Below, in pieces: positions 11,194 to 21,818 of a DNA stretch of 64,000 nt. Each line of letters starts with the position of its first letter. Position 1 is the stretch's first letter. The position numbers were made by a program, and so were the translations under genes. The notes beneath the pieces were generated by a model that did no database searches, was not told where the DNA came from, and saw only the letters and a list, made by a program, of their open reading frames with translations. This DNA comes from Ulva prolifera (Eukaryota > Chlorophyta > Ulvophyceae > Ulvales > Ulvaceae), in contig CM041204.1 of assembly GCA_023078555.1 (NCBI GenBank), forward strand, positions 3,192,430-3,256,429, given 5' to 3'.

Positions 11194-12133
11194 CACGCAC
11201 ACACACCCACTGCTGCAGGCCCTAGGGGCGAGCGCGGTCTCTTGGCGGCGGTTGCTAGCGCTGGAGAATGCGATGCGCGACATCTCCACGACGCTCTGCC
11301 ACGCCATCGCGCGTCTGGTTCACGCCGCTGCCCCGCTGATGGCCCGCCAAGCGGGCAAGGCAGTCTTGATGGGACTTGCGGTCCCACGTGATGATCTCTC
11401 GCCGCTCACAGGCCATACAGCGTGAGCGGCGAGCCGACCGCGGCTCTCTCGCCCCTAGGCCTCACTCGCCCCGAGACCTCACTCGCACGCCGGGCGTCGG
11501 CCGGCCGCGGCCGCGTCTCGGGCGCACCGTCGGACAGCGCGTGCCGCCTCCGAGGCAGAGTCTGCCGCGTGACCTGGCCCCCGGACACGGTGCGTCTGGG
11601 GCGTGCTCTGTTTTGGGCGGGTCAGCGGATGATGGAGCTTCCGTGTTGCTCCGCCGCTTGGGCCTGTCATGTTCGGGTACGGGGGTGCAGAGGACGCGTT
11701 GGGGGATGGCGGCGATGGGGGATTGGGTTGGGGTGGGGGCTCCCGGCGGCTTCCGCACTGGGCCGGCGCCGGCCACACTGCCACCTTAGGCTGCCGCGGC
11801 CGCGGGCGGCGGGGTCGTATTGCGTGCTGGCGCGGGGGTGCGTGCGTGTGTTTGGGGGGTGGGGGGGGGGGGGGGGGGGGATGACTGGATGCCGCTACGC
11901 GGGTGTGGTGTGGGGGTGTGTGGGTGCGTGTAGGGGTAGGCGTGTGTGGGGGTAGGTGCTTGTGAAGGTGTGTGGATGCTTGTTGTGACTTGGGTTCGGG
12001 CGGATTCGCGGTGGCTGTTGCTCTCCTGTCGCGTGTGCTTTGCGTTGTTCGTGTGCTTCCTTGTTGACCTGGCGGTGCACGTGCCACCGGCCCCTCGAGG
12101 CTAGCTCCGGCTTTGCCCTTGTTACACGCACAC
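11194..12133 (+). mobile_element. 5'-truncated LINE copy (C-terminal ORF end plus 3' UTR)
   Basis: The insert starts near 11203 and ends at 12124 with TTTGCCCTTGTTA, close to the family end TTGTCCTTGTAA. A 9-bp direct repeat CACGCACAC (11194-11202 and 12125-12133) is a possible target-site duplication, but it lies in CA-rich sequence. The coding remnant to the stop at 11423-11425 gives LENAMRDISTTLCHAIARL...APLMARQAGKAV...DDLSPLTGH, matching the end of the ORF in the copy at 14559. The 3' UTR is rich in TG and contains a 20-bp poly-G. Confidence 0.7.
11861..11880. repeat. Poly-G tract, 20 bp
   Basis: Homopolymer inside the 3' UTR of the LINE copy. Confidence 0.9.
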
Positions 12134-12490
12134 CCACAACATGCCATCGCAGCGCGCTAGGGGCCATCTCCTCTTGGCCTAGGCCTGGTATATGGCCGTC
12201 GGTCGGGGAGGGCTTCAGGCCTCTGCCATATGGCATCATATATATGATATCGAGCTGCTTGGGTACTAGTACCTGAGCTCTACGTGTACGTATGCCCCAG
12301 CACGCGGTGCATGCACGTGCGCATGCGGTTGGTACCAATCGACTGTGACTCAATCGGATTGACACTTGGCTGCATGGCCTGTAGCAATTATACCAGGGTG
12401 GACGGCCGGCATGCACAGCCGTGACGAGGCCTAGGCCCGGCAGAGGCTTCCGATTACGCCGGCCGACCTTAGACTAATCAGAAGCAGCCC

Positions 12491-12522
12491 GGTGTCACAG
12501 CCCCGGGGAGGGCTGTGACACC
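12491..12522. repeat. Perfect hairpin, 13-bp arms
   Basis: GGTGTCACAGCCC (12491-12503) and GGGCTGTGACACC (12510-12522) are exact inverse complements around a 6-base centre CGGGGA. It could form a cruciform or RNA stem. There is no U tract to suggest a terminator. Confidence 0.75.
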
Positions 12523-12863
12523 GTGCACGTGGGTATGATACTGCGTTGCTGATGCGTGTGGAGATATATGTGCTAGTACATGTAGTACGAGTATATATCC
12601 CTATATAGTATCCCTATAGAGCGAGGGGTCTTGTGCCGCGCCGCCTCGCGGCAGCGTCTGCGTTAACAATTGCAATGCATGCAGGTGCGCACCATGTGTC
12701 GGTGGGTTGGTGTACGTTGCGGTATATATGCACGCATGGCCACCTGCGCGCACACCCAAACCCATATATATGGGCCGGCCCGTAGGCTGTACACGTGACG
12801 TTACAATGCATGCCGCTCCTGCCAGGATTGCTGTGCATTGTGCCAGAGTTCGATCCGAGTTCG

Positions 12864-12966
12864 ATCCGATGCCTTCGTCTAGATCTGACGCGGTGGTATC
12901 AGGTCAGCTGGTACGTCCGCACCTGGCCTGATACCACCGTGCACGTGTCAGACGAAGGCATCGGAT
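12864..12966. repeat. Imperfect long hairpin (~45-nt arms)
   Basis: Two segments pair across about 103 bp: ATCCGATGCCTTCGTCT (12864-12880) with 12950-12966, and GGTGGTATCAGG (12892-12903) with 12927-12938. Small mismatched bulges lie between them and the central loop is about 23 nt. The shape fits a pre-miRNA-like hairpin or a very small inverted-repeat element. No target-site duplication is obvious. Confidence 0.55.
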
Positions 12967-13249
12967 TGGATTACTATTACGTCGCTGCTCCGACCGATAT
13001 CGGGCACTCTCGCGGCCCGGGAGCCTGGGGGACATCTAATATACAGAACAGTGGATCTCGTCCGAATCCGGGGAAATCTAGGTGTCCTCTGTCATCTAAT
13101 ATCTATACACTTGAGTCCATTGCATCTCACGTGCCACGAGCCGTGCAGTGCACGGCTCGAACCGCAGCATGATGGTCAGCGAGCATCGCGCGATGTCCGT
13201 GACCACCGAAACAGTCTGGACCAGAAGTCTTCGGATGTGGCTCAGGCGG

Positions 13250-13338
13250 GGAAGCACTGCATTTACAAAAGAGTGAACGGGAGAAAACAAACACTGAAAC
13301 CGAATCTCATCCGAATCAACTGCAACCCCGGAAGCACT
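13250..13338 (+). mobile_element. ~71-bp short inserted repeat with target-site duplication, copy B
   Basis: A 9-bp direct repeat GGAAGCACT (13250-13258 and 13330-13338) brackets a 71-bp insert. The insert shares a 64-bp core with the inverse complement of the insert at 1423-1491, with only three differences, while the flanking DNA is unrelated. On the minus strand the insert ends in a pyrimidine-rich stretch and TTTTGTAAATGCAG, again a good 3' splice site at the element border. Confidence 0.55.
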
Positions 13339-14544
13339 CAACCCCGCAGCAGCACCCCATGCATGCGCGCATGATGCTCGCAGGCGTCACCCATCACGAT
13401 TCCACACAGCGTCGGAATGTGATAGCGATGCCGCCAACTCTTGCACACCTCATGAGAACCTGACTGGTGCTGCCGTCGAGGATGTGTGGCAATCGCGGAT
13501 TCACGGATCCGGCCATATATATATATGTGATATATCACTGCATTGCCATAGCCGCCTGGGATCCAGAGCTGCTCACCGTGCAGGAACTTCCATGTGCCCT
13601 ATGTTGAACTCTGTGCAGCACAGCCACCCGCCAAGACCCAAGGCACAGGTCTGTCTCGCAGAGCAATTAATATTACACTGATTATTCAGTGTACCGCAAG
13701 TGCTTTTGTGCCCCGGTGCATGCCCCAGCAATCCACGTGTATACATATAGGCCTCGACCACCCATGGCCGCTGCTTCATGTGTAGGGCGCCCTGCGCAGC
13801 CAGGTGAAGGTGCTCGGCGGCCCCTGCAGCTGTGACCACCGGGTGATCGAGACAACATGCTAGTTCAAACGATCGTGCCCAGTGCGGATTGTCACCGCTC
13901 GTGTCGTGTGCTCTCGGTGTCCTTCCAACTTGGTCACCATGCATGTGCGTCTGATGGGAATTGCTTTCTGATGCGGAGGTTGTGCAATGGAGTTACTGGC
14001 TGAAGCCATGAGCACTGGAGGTGCAGATGATTCCACGAACACCAGGGCGGCGGGAAAATTTGTTCGTAAAGGTACCTTAAGACGACCATCAGACTGGTAA
14101 TTGCAGGCATGACTGGGCATGGCGACAGTGAAGTAGAGATACGCGTGCCCCGAGCTGGCTGCAACTGCAGAATCGTTTGTATAAGCATAAATAGGGCAGA
14201 CTGAGAACGATCTGGTGGACGCAAGTCTCGATCTGGTGGACTCAAGTCAGAGGGGATGTGCTCCATGGAAAGATCCGCAGTGCCCTGCAAGGATTTGATG
14301 ATGTGAGATGATGACGGCCATGCATATGTGGCAGCTGCAGCACTATTGACCAGATCTAGAGCCCTCTACAGGAAAGGCTGCTCTTGTGGATGCCAGAGAA
14401 CATGTCACAGATGGTGGATGATGCCAGATGACCGCTTCTGCATGGGGGTCCAGCTTGGCGGGTGCCATATGGCAGCGTGCAGGTTGACTCTTTTGCCTTT
14501 TGGGCTGTGTGGCCACTCTGCTGTCTGCTGCTCCTGTAACTTGG

Positions 14545-15975
14545 CACACCTTCCCAAACGGGGCCTCGGTCGCGCCCGCTCCTCCTCATGGCGCCCAGGC
14601 CCCGTCCCCCACCATCCCGCAGCCTGCTCCAGCATGCCCCGACAGCGCGACGCCGTCCCCCACGGCCGACCACCTCGCAACCTCCCCCGCCCCCGCCGCG
14701 GTCGCGCCCGCTCTCTCCCATGGCGCCCAGGCACCCTCTTCCCTCACGTACGCGGCTGTCCTTGCGTCCTCCTGTGCTGCCACGACGGCGACCGGTGCCG
14801 AAGCCCCCGCTGGTGCGGCCGCCCCCCACACCGCGCAGGCAGTGCCGCAAGCACCGCAGCAGTCGGTCCAAGCACCAGCTGCCCCGTCGCAGGCAGTGCC
14901 CCGGTCCCGCAGACCCGCACAGCGGGGCGACATCCTCGCGTTCTTCCCGGGCGCGCCGGTCATCGGCGACGTGTGCGTCACCCACCCGCTGGCTTCCTCG
15001 AACGTCAGCGCCGCGGCGCTCCGCGACGGTGCCTCGGCAGAGGCCGCCGACCGGCGGAAACGCGAAAAGTACGGCCGGGCCGGCGCGGGCGCGTTCACGC
15101 TGGTCCCGCTGACGCATGAGACGTACGGCCGTGTTGGCCCGGCCGCCTTTGCATTCCTCAACAGGCTTGCTGATGTGGCTGCAGGCTCTGGCGCGGCCTC
15201 TCGGCGGCGTTTCCTGGAGAACGCAATGCGCGATCTCTCGACGACGCTCTGTCGTGCAGTGGCGCGCCAGGTGCGCGCCGCAGCTCCGCTGATGGCACGT
15301 CACGCGGGCAAGGCAGTTTTGGCGGGACTCACAGTCCCGTCTGATGACCTCTCGCCGCTTACAGGCCATCCGGCCTGAGCGGTGGGGTGCCCCTTGGGCG
15401 CCCCGTCCGCTTGACGCCACCGACCTGTGGCCTCTGACTCCAGCTGGGCCGGGTCCGATGGGTGTGCGGGATGCCTTCGTTGGCATGTGCGGGGACTGCG
15501 GAGCGGCTTGGGCGATGCAGTGTCCTAGGTGCGGTGCGGCGTGGGCCGGCGGGGCTGCGCGGCGGTGTGCCGGGCTGGCGTGGTGTGCTGTGGCATGGTG
15601 GGGTGGGGGTGGGTCTTGGGGCCGGGGCGGCCCCCGGCAATCGGGCGGCCATGATGGGCGGCCTCGGGCAGCAGTGTGTTGGGTTTGGCCCTGTCGTACG
15701 GCGGCGGGCGTTGTGGTGCTGGTGGTTGTGATGTTGTGTGTCGGCCGTGGGGTTTGTGCGTGCGCGTGTGTGGGTTTGGGTTTGTGGGTGTGTGGGTCTG
15801 TGCGTGTGTGTGCTGGTGTGTGGGTGTGTGCTTGGCGGTCTGCGGATCTGTGTCGCTTGCTGCGCCGGTGATGGGTGAGATGTTCGTGGGTGTCTTGGTG
15901 TTTGCTTCGTCTGCTTGCTCCTTTCGCGGTGCTGCCCGACTTGCTGCCTTTGTCCTTGTAACACACCTTCCCAAA
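14545..15975 (+). mobile_element. 5'-truncated LINE copy with perfect 14-bp target-site duplication
   Basis: CACACCTTCCCAAA occurs at 14545-14558 and again at 15962-15975, bracketing a 1,403-bp insert that ends TTGTCCTTGTAA. There are no terminal repeats. The ORF to the stop at 15378 begins with an Ala/Pro-rich low-complexity part (two related CATGGCGCCCAGGC-centred units), then RRPAQRGDILAFF, IGDVCVTHP, a RRKREKYG block, FTLVPLTHETYG, and ends DDLSPLTGHPA. The order RGD...D.V.....K..KY resembles a PD-(D/E)XK nuclease core, which some non-LTR retrotransposons carry at the C-terminus; that assignment is inference. The reverse-transcriptase part is absent from this copy. The TG-rich 3' UTR spans about 15379-15961. 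It inserted by target-primed reverse transcription, judged by the 5' truncation and duplication. Confidence 0.8.
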
Positions 15976-16257
15976 TGACCCCATGCAGCCTTGTGGCAGC
16001 ATCAGTGTTTGGGTGTGGCGCCAGATCACATAGAAGACTCACAGCTGTTTTGAGGCAACCCGATGTGCTAGAATGCTACCGTGTTTCAAACGTCTGGACA
16101 CAGAGGTTGATGTCTCGACGCTGTGTGTACTCAATTTTGCTAGTCACACTATTCCATATATCCTGCTTCTGCTCCCCGCCCACATCAAGCAAGCGACAGC
16201 CAGAGAAACGGTCCAGATGATTCCAGGCATGATGCATGGTATGGTGCCTGCTTGTGG

Positions 16258-16410
16258 CAATCCAGTGACATGGCCACGGGTTTAAACTTAAATTTAGCAT
16301 GCAAGGATCCAGTGGAGCATGCAAGGATCCAGTGGAGCAGCGGCCATGTCACTGGATCGGCCATGTCACTGGATCGGCCATGTCACTAGATGGCCATGTC
16401 ACTAGATCGC
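16258..16410. repeat. Nested direct and inverted repeats
   Basis: AGCATGCAAGGATCCAGTGG occurs twice in tandem (about 16297-16336), followed by four copies of a GGCCATGTCACTGGAT-like unit (about 16342-16406; two read CTAGAT). The inverse form ATCCAGTGACATGGCC lies just upstream at 16259-16274, so the block can fold back. Confidence 0.7.
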
Positions 16411-17407
16411 CACACTGCTCCTGATTGACCCAAATTTGTCAGGAAGCTCGTGGCCCTTAAGTGGTTTGGTTTTGGGTAAGAGTCATCGATACCTGAGCAA
16501 TCTAGGTGTACTGACGGGGCAGCCATGTACCAGTGCAGCAGGTATTTTAATTTAGGTATTAGTTGAAAGAGATCACATGATCTTGAGAGATATATCGGCC
16601 GGCAGGCAGGACCTCAATGCTCTCTCCTCCATATGCCACATATGCAGCCATGGAACACAATGCAGAGCTCAACCATATGCATCATTCACCTGGTGGTGGT
16701 GATGATGCTTGCATTCCTGCCTAGTCCTTGCAACATGGTCACTGTGTATGTCTATTGTGAGATAAATCTGGCTGCCAGCATCTGGTACCTGCCAGCACCC
16801 TCCCAGCTCTTAGACTTTGACACTGGATGACTGCAGGGAAGAACTGTATTTGCATGCATGCAGTGGCAGCTGCAACAGCATGCATGATATCTGTACCAGC
16901 AGGGCAGCTGCTCCTTGGACTGCATGAAGTATGGGATTGCCTGTAGATTTCAGTGCAGCCAAAACGGCATCTGCATGCTTTCCTCCAACAACATTGCATG
17001 CAACTGGGCCAGGAGTTCTCTCTCTGGAATGGCCAACAACATGAAACACAATTAAATGCATCAAGCATGACACTGGCAAGCCATCAATCTCTAGGTGGAC
17101 TGTGAAGTTTCCTGCCTTGGCTTCCCTGTTGAACATGTGCACAGCCAGCATTTCCTTCACCTTGCAGACTCACAGGCGAGCCCGAGATGATATGAGCCCC
17201 ACTGCAGAAGAGACCAACCCAAAATTCACTCAAACGCATCTCCCATAGACCCTGTCTAAAGTGAGCATGTCTTAGGTCAACCTTGGTTGATGGTGGTATA
17301 AGAGAGTGTGTGGGGGCAGACAAGCTGGCTAGCTAGGTGGTAATCAGGTCTAGCTAGCTAGGTGGCTATCAATGTGGATCTGCCCAAGACTGCCAAGACT
17401 TGACATG

Positions 17408-17425
17408 CAGCAGCAGCAGCAGCAG
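17408..17425. repeat. (CAG)6 microsatellite
   Basis: Six perfect CAG units in non-coding sequence. Confidence 0.85.
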
Positions 17426-20076
17426 CTGGCCTTGAGGCATCTGTCAGAGGTCCTTGGCCAACTTCAGCAAAACATTTGCCATGCTTCTGATGCATGCAAC
17501 ACCATGGTCAAGTGATGAGATCAAGTGATGAGAGCTTCGCAGCTTGTGACACATGCACACGGCTGTACACACCGCAAGACCACAATAGCCACTACGACAT
17601 ATTCAGCCACGAGGTCTCGTGAGGCGTTCGTCTGCCTGATTCCGTCCGCAACTCTGCAAAACGGCAGCAGAACGACTGCCAGGTGAGGACGCAGACAGCT
17701 TGTGCAAAAGGTCTGCAGATTTGCCGTGCCTCTGCTCGAGATGTCGTTCATGCATTGCAACTCACGCCGATTATGAGCGAATTTGGACCTCAACTATTCC
17801 TTGCGCTGCAATCGAAGCTCTACGCAGGGTGATCAACGAACTGCGCGTCTTGACGACAAGTAGGCGGATCGAACTATCAACTACTGTGCTTCAGCACAGG
17901 GCCAGTCCAAAAGCACTGCGCTCGGTGCAATCCTGACACTCATATGTTCTTGCAGATGCAGCTATCCGATTCGAGTGTTGTGAAAGCACCGCGCTTGACA
18001 GTTCACTGCGGATGATGTCTGCAGCGAATTGGACCTTCGACTTCAACAGGATGCATATAATGGGCGACGAAAGATAAAATTAATTATCTGAGCCGTGAAT
18101 TCACGATATATGACGCCTGTACGTACACATGTTTCCTGCAGCTAGCTAGAGCGGCATCCTGGGTGATCGGTGCATCGATCATGAACATCGCTGTACATCA
18201 CTGCACTGTGTGCATGAGTTTCATTCAAAACGGGAGGCATCGGTGTGATCTTCATGGACAAGTGTGCACGCACAGTGTCATGCCCCATCGCCTGACCACG
18301 CGGAGACAAAGGGCCCCGAGTAGCCACAAGGGAAGCGCACATGTGGAGCAGAAGCCTCGCGGCAGAAGAACCGAGTCCTGCAGCAGTCAGGGGTCCGTCC
18401 ACACGTTGTTTTTTACGCAAGCTTCATACAGTTCTGATGTTATTCAGGTATGTTCAGTGATCTAATCACTTCTCCCTCACCCAAATGCTTGCTTTCCCAA
18501 CAGGTCACATTGACATGAACACACCAGTCTCTTCCTAGCTTGGGCCATGCCCCCGATCACGTGATTGGGATGGCTGCAAAGAACCCGTTTTGAGGACTGT
18601 GACTGTTGTTTGAAGCAGTTCCTTGGGTGCAACGCGTCGCGACTGATTGTGCACGATGAGCACAGCACCGGATGAAACCTACACATGGTGGAGGATCCAC
18701 CCCCGGGAAACAAAACCACATGGCGTAATTGCACACCGCAGATCGACAGTCATCAGGGAAATGGTGCTGCATGCACCAGCTGCACCCACAGCCGTGGTGG
18801 CGCACTTGTGGCATTGGGAATGACATGCAAATGGATGAGTGGACCACCTGTCATGCGGCACACGAACACATACCAACTTGATACTTGATAAATCTGGGGG
18901 CTGATGAGCATGCTTGGCTCAGCCTCACCTAACGGGCTCTTCAGCTGAAGACCGCTGTGGCGCTATCTGTGTTCCGGGTGACAGTATGCTCAATGCATCG
19001 CGGCCTGCAGGGCAGTACATGCAAACCAAATCACACAGGGCCACACCACATTTCATTGCAAATAAATTGTTTGTGCTTCATTCAAAGTGGCACAGTAGCT
19101 ACATGCGGAGGCAACATGCACTCGCATATGGAAGCATCGCTGCATCTGGAAGCATTGATGTGCCCATGCAGCAGCGAACATAGCAGATACAACGTGAACA
19201 TGCTGTTGTGCCTATATGATACCCAGTCCTGATGGCAGGCTGGGGTCTGGTTGTATCCATGCTCAGTATGTGGACCCGATGATCGGGGATGGTCAATGTC
19301 ACAGGGTATTCTGTGACATACATGAGAGGGATACACCTGATGTGATGGCTTCCAGCAGTTCCTGAGGACTCTGGGAGCTGTTTGGGAAGTGTCAGCTGGC
19401 TACATTTTACTACAGCAATGACCAAGGCATCAAATGAACACGACTTCGAAAAGCTGCCACATGCTCGCATACACAGACAAGACATCGCTTGTGGTGCAGC
19501 TCGATGGAGGTGGTAATGATTTAATGCCTCTCACAGCTTCAATGCAATCGTGCCTGGAACGTGGCAAGCACCTCGAAGAGTGTTGTGTGGATCTACAGTG
19601 AGGCACAGATGATGGTGCAGCGCTGTCGCCTTGAAATTGAGCTTTCACGTGGCCATGTCATCTGTTAGTTCTTTGCCATGTCCTGTCCTCCAGACCAGCC
19701 ACATGACAATGTTGCTCCCGGGTGGCTGAAGCCACTGGCCTGCGTGCAGCGCACTGCATGCTGCAGGCCCAGCCGAGCTCAGCTGCTGCTTGCGGCAGCA
19801 AGCCGGATTCGGCGATAGCATATGGGATCAAGAATAGGTGCAATACGCCCTGTACGGCTGCGTAATCTGCCGTTGATTGTGACTATGCCGCTCTCACGCT
19901 CCCGCTCGCGCCTGTTCATCGACACGCCCAGAGATGTGGTCTGCTTGACTGATGCAGTGGCACTTGATCTTATGTAACTGCTGTGTACAACATCAATTGT
20001 TTTCGGACGGTTCAGCTTCGAGGACTGGTCCACTTGCACCTGGCCATCGCACCTGCACCTGCCCGCCCGTTGAGCG

Positions 20077-21220
20077 ATGTCTGTCGCGGCATATGAGCGG
20101 TTTCAGGTACCTTCCGGTGCTATTGAGCACGTATGGAGGCGTGACATTGACACGGGAGTTGCGGCGATGACCACGACAGGAGGCCACCTTTGGAATGCAG
20201 CCGAGCGCCTCGCTGGTGTGAACACTTGTCATCAGCACAACACGTCTACTATAGATACAGCTTGCTGCTGATCAACAATCTCACCTCTCATCATCTGTAG
20301 ACTACATGGAGGCTGAAGCTGGCTGTGTTGGCCTGGACCGCCCTGGGGTCGACATTCTGGAGCTGGGGTCTGGGGTCGGCTGGCTCGGCATGTGCATGGC
20401 TGCCAACCTTCAGCACGCGAGGTCTATTACCTGCACGGAGCAAGCTTCAGACGGTGCACTTGCCTGGCTGCAGCAGAACGTCAGCCGGAACAGCCACCTA
20501 GATCTGGCAAACCTGCGATGCTGTGTTTGCGACTGGTCATGGTTCGACACAGCAGACAATGTATGTACCTACACGCAGGAGAGCCCTGATGACCCAACGC
20601 AGCCATCACGTCCACATCTAGCTGCGAGTACACCTACCGCATGTCCGTCAGAGCAGATGGGAGCAGATGCGGCAACCTGTACAGGTTAGATCCTCACACC
20701 ATCACCAGGCCAGGGCGACTGCAAGCACACTGTTGCTGCACTGCATGCGCTCCTAGCCTCATTCATGTCAACCAAAACGAGATTTAAGTTGGAGGCGATC
20801 TACGTAAGTGCTCACGCACCGTGTCCATCTACTGCCGTCGTAACTGGTGTACACACACGCTGCGATTGCTGTGCAGGAGAAGTCCCTGAACCTGAGTCCA
20901 TTGGACCCCAACACCGCCAAAGATGGGATTTTATAGTTGGGAGTGATTTAGTTTACAATGAAGAAGGTTGCAAACTTCTGCCAAGAGTTTTTGCGCAGCT
21001 TTCTGGACCAGAGACCGTGATCCTCTATGCACATACGAAGCGTCGATTCGAGATGCTGGATAACGATTTCTTTGATAATTTGCAAGCAGAGGGTTTAGCA
21101 GTAGAGGAGGTAAAGGAGCGATGGGTGCCTGCTGCAGCAGCTTCACCGCCTGCATTTTCCAGCCTGTTTCCGGAGATGCGCATAGCTGTGTTCCGCATCA
21201 TGCAACGCAACAGACGCTGA
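20077..21220 (+). CDS. METTL21-type protein-lysine methyltransferase
   Basis: Exon 1 (20077-20215) begins MSVAAYERFQVPSGAIEHVW and ends GGHLWNAAERLA. Exon 2 (20301-20560, acceptor CTGTAG) continues in phase with DYMEAEAG. It carries the SAM-binding motif I DILELGSGVGWLGM, an acidic/aromatic pair after it (TCTEQAS), and CDWSWFD. The last exon, starting near 20880-20900 and ending at TGA 21220, has the family post-motif WDFIVGSDLVYNEE and an EMRIAVFRIM end. This is the class I fold of family-16 methyltransferases that methylate lysines on chaperones and elongation factors; the substrate cannot be read from the sequence. The join of exon 2 to the last exon is unresolved: the best acceptor (TGTGCAG, 20878) is out of phase with the GTATGT donor. 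A small middle exon ending at a GTAAGT donor near 20803, or a weaker acceptor at about 20896, are options. Confidence 0.8.
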
Positions 21221-21818
21221 TTGGAACGTAATTACATTGCATACGCAGCCCGCAAATGCGGTGCACTGCGTTCTCACTCGATGCACATTTCAGCTATGAA
21301 GTAGTCAATCATGCAGAGGCTCGCGTGGTGCACCTCATGCGGCACGCTGGTTGTCACAACCTATAATTGTTTTACTGCTACATACATGCAACATCTGGTC
21401 AATGCGTGTGGTTTCTGGCTGGTAGAATTGATGCCGCACTACTATGTACTCTTCATGTCACACTACTATGGCCCGAGCACCATCGCGACGCTTGTGATGT
21501 CCAGCGTGCATGGCGTTGTTGTCACGCAAATTCTCGATATGTCTACGAGTCGGCTTGAACTCATTGGAGCACCGCATGAAGCTATCACCAGACTATAAGG
21601 GATTGACGATGTCACACAGCTGTGACAGGTAACATTTGCAGCATGCCCGCTCCGGATGGGGACTTTGCGTGCAGACCTGATGTCCCACCGCTTGTTGAAT
21701 ATGTGCGCACCTTGCCGTTCAGTTCCCGACGCGCTTGACAGATCATGATCGACCAATCCTAATTATTCTTGTATCTGTCCGTGTTATATTTTCGCATCTG
21801 CCGTATACCTCTGTGCAC

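Larger units (their letters stand above)
12134..14544. other. No gene recognised; hairpins and one short mobile repeat
   Basis: No protein-like exon chain found. The segment contains a perfect 13-bp-arm hairpin, a ~100-bp imperfect hairpin, a short inserted repeat (each listed separately) and AT-rich runs such as CATATATATATATG near 13515. Confidence 0.4.
15976..20076. other. Long stretch without a recognised gene
   Basis: No exon chain with protein-like composition on either strand. Repeats at 16258-16410, (CAG)6 at 17408-17425 and CTAGCTAGGTGG duplicates at 17330-17362 are present. The last ~200 bases should contain the promoter of the methyltransferase gene starting at 20077. Confidence 0.4.

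Noticed and set aside
14356-16029. 557-residue minus-strand frame
   Set aside because: It is the antisense of the LINE copy; its Pro/Thr/His/Arg content is what GC-rich TG repeats give when read backwards.
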